A model generated the notes under the pieces. It was given only the letters and a program-made list of their open reading frames with translations. It ran no database searches and had not been told where the DNA came from. This document shows positions 5,413 through 6,898 of a stretch of DNA of 6,898 nucleotides, in pieces; the first letter of the stretch is position 1; every line of letters starts with the position of its first letter. Position numbers and translations under genes: made by a program. The stretch comes from Roseovarius sp. UBA3070 (GTDB taxonomy: Bacteria > Pseudomonadota > Alphaproteobacteria > Rhodobacterales > Rhodobacteraceae): assembly GCA_002366775.1 (NCBI GenBank), contig DFBW01000300.1:1-6898 (forward strand). Direction: 5' to 3'.

Positions 5413-6898
5413 ATGACAAATCCGCTGCTGCAAAACTGGGATACGCCGTTTGAACTGGCGCCGTTTGACCTGGTTGAAGATGCCCATTTTGCCCCGGCCT
5501 TTGAGGCGGCTTTATCTGCGGCACAGGCCGAGGTCGCGCAGATTGCAGAGGCTTGTGATGATCCAACATTCGCCAACACAATCGAGGCGCTGGAATCATC
5601 CGGCAAGGATTTGGACAAGGTGCTTTCGGTTTTCTTTGCCATGGCAGGCGCCGACAGCAACCCCGCACGACAGAAATTGCAGCGGGAATTTGGCCCGAAA
5701 CTGGCGCAGTTTTCCTCGGATGTTCACTCAAACAAGGCACTGTTTTCGCGGATAGACGCGCTGTGGGCGACGCGTGACACATTGGGCCTGACGTCTGAGC
5801 AATCGCGCTTGCTCATGCTAACGCACCGTCGGTTCCGCCGGGCCGGGGTCGCGCTGGTGGGCGCTGAGGAGGCCCGCATGCGCGCCATCATGGCACGCTT
5901 GGCCGAGTTGGGCACAAGTTTCACCCAAAACCTGCTGGCCGACGAAGCCGACTGGCATATGGCATTGGCCGAGGAAGACCTGGAAGGTCTGCCGCAGTTT
6001 GTCATCGATACCGCCCGTGCGGCGGGCGAGGAGCTGGGCCAATCAGGCCCGGTGATCACGTTATCGCGCTCTTTGATTGTGCCGTTTCTGCAATTTTCGC
6101 CCCGCCGCGCCCTGCGAGAAAAAGCATTCCGCGCCTGGGAAGCGCGCGGCGCCAATGGCGGCGAAACTGACAATCGCGCCATCGCCGCTGAAACGCTGGC
6201 CCTGCGCGAAGAGCGCAGCCATTTGTTGGGCTATGACAGCTTTGCTGCGTTCAAGCTGGAAACTGAAATGGCCAAAACACCTGAAGCTGTGCGCGATTTG
6301 CTGATGGATGTGTGGGCACCTGCCAAAGCCCGCGCCGAAGCGGATGCCGATATCCTGACAGGGATGATGCAGGCCGACGGCGTGAACGATGATCTGGCCC
6401 CCTGGGACTGGCGCTATTATTCCGAGAAACGCCGCCGCGCCGAGTTTGACCTCGATGAGGCCGAGCTGAAACCCTACCTGCAACTTGACCGGATGATCGA
6501 GGCTGTTTTTGCCTGTGCGAACCGGCTTTTTGGGTTGGAATTCAAACCCTTGGACGTGCCGCTTTATCACCGTGATTGCCGCGCCTGGGAGGTCACGCGC
6601 CAGGGTCGTCATGTGGCGGTGTTCATCGGGGATTATTTTGCACGATCCTCCAAACGCTCGGGGGCGTGGTGTTCTTCTATGCGTGGTCAGGCGAAAACAC
6701 CCAAACCCCAAGGCCCGGTGGTGATCAATGTCTGTAACTTTGCCAAAGGCGCGCCCGCGTTGCTGAGCTATGATGACGCACGCACATTGTTCCATGAATT
6801 TGGCCATGCCCTGCATCATCTGCTGTCAAATGTGACATACGAGAGCCTGTCGGGCACCAGTGTGGCGCGTGATTTTGTGGAACTGCCCAGCCAGCTGT
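5413..6898 (+). CDS. dcp: M3 family zinc metallopeptidase, Dcp-like (peptidyl-dipeptidase / oligopeptidase A group), 3' end outside window
   Basis: The frame runs open from ATG 5413 to the window edge: 495 codons plus one base, of roughly 670-690 expected. M3 peptidases are cytosolic enzymes that degrade short peptides. Dcp removes C-terminal dipeptides, while OpdA (PrlC) cleaves internally. The zinc site is visible: HEFGH at 461-465 (ligands H461 and H465, catalytic E462) and E490 in DFVELPSQ, 29 residues after H461 as in thimet oligopeptidase. The N-terminal region resembles E. coli Dcp more than OpdA: SVFFAMAGADSN (72-81), an ALFSRIDALW segment and a THRRFRRAGVALVGAE segment. There is no signal peptide, so a cytoplasmic role is expected. 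It follows the E1-like gene by 65 bp with its own strong ribosome binding site. It may belong to the same operon, without a clear functional link. The family is certain; Dcp versus OpdA is less so. Confidence 0.9.
   Translation, partial: MTNPLLQNWDTPFELAPFDLVEDAHFAPAFEAALSAAQAEVAQIAEACDDPTFANTIEALESSGKDLDKVLSVFFAMAGADSNPARQKLQREFGPKLAQFSSDVHSNKALFSRIDALWATRDTLGLTSEQSRLLMLTHRRFRRAGVALVGAEEARMRAIMARLAELGTSFTQNLLADEADWHMALAEEDLEGLPQFVIDTARAAGEELGQSGPVITLSRSLIVPFLQFSPRRALREKAFRAWEARGANGGETDNRAIAAETLALREERSHLLGYDSFAAFKLETEMAKTPEAVRDLLMDVWAPAKARAEADADILTGMMQADGVNDDLAPWDWRYYSEKRRRAEFDLDEAELKPYLQLDRMIEAVFACANRLFGLEFKPLDVPLYHRDCRAWEVTRQGRHVAVFIGDYFARSSKRSGAWCSSMRGQAKTPKPQGPVVINVCNFAKGAPALLSYDDARTLFHEFGHALHHLLSNVTYESLSGTSVARDFVELPSQL

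Noticed and set aside
6061..6819. Long antisense open frame of 252 codons opposite the M3 peptidase
   Set aside because: It is fully inside a gene with an intact catalytic motif and recognisable family sequence. Long antisense frames are common in GC-rich coding DNA.

Overview
The window reads as chromosomal DNA of an alphaproteobacterium, most likely a Rhodobacterales (Roseobacter-group) species. This rests on the GC-rich composition, on the style of the proteins (a CobP-type cobinamide kinase beginning MLPGLSLVLGG, a GST with a cysteine-containing C-terminal tail, a MoeB/ThiF protein with a membrane N-terminus) and on the coaBC-dut order. The assignment is inferred from remembered family features, not from a search. 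There is no sign of a phage, transposon, CRISPR array or RNA gene. This is densely packed metabolic DNA.

Positions 1-282 hold the 3' end of a DUF1989 (urea carboxylase-associated family) gene on the plus strand. It converges on a minus-strand block that reads, in transcription order, cobU/cobP (2369-1848), a histidine phosphatase that is probably CobC-like (1851-1273, overlapping cobU by ATGA), and a glutathione S-transferase-family protein (1214-345). A short inverted repeat lies between the converging genes. The first two genes of the block fit nucleotide-loop assembly of cobalamin: activation of adenosylcobinamide, and dephosphorylation of an alpha-ribazole phosphate or cobalamin phosphate. 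The GST has no obvious role in that pathway. Its C-terminal tail carries C-X20-C-X3-C, the cysteine spacing of TRASH-type metal-binding modules.

The interval 2370-2615 is a divergent intergenic region. It holds a perfect 14-bp palindrome 10 bp before the coaBC start and a 6-bp-arm inverted repeat further upstream.

From 2616 to the right edge all genes are on the plus strand: coaBC (coenzyme A synthesis), dut (dUTPase), a MoeB/ThiF-family E1-like adenylyltransferase with three predicted N-terminal membrane segments, and a Dcp-like M3 metallopeptidase cut by the window edge just after its zinc site. dut and the E1-like gene share one base (TGATG), so they are probably translationally coupled. 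The peptidase has its own strong ribosome binding site.

Nothing here is a clearly new system. The two protein architectures most worth a second look are the GST with a possible metal-binding tail and the membrane-anchored E1-like enzyme.
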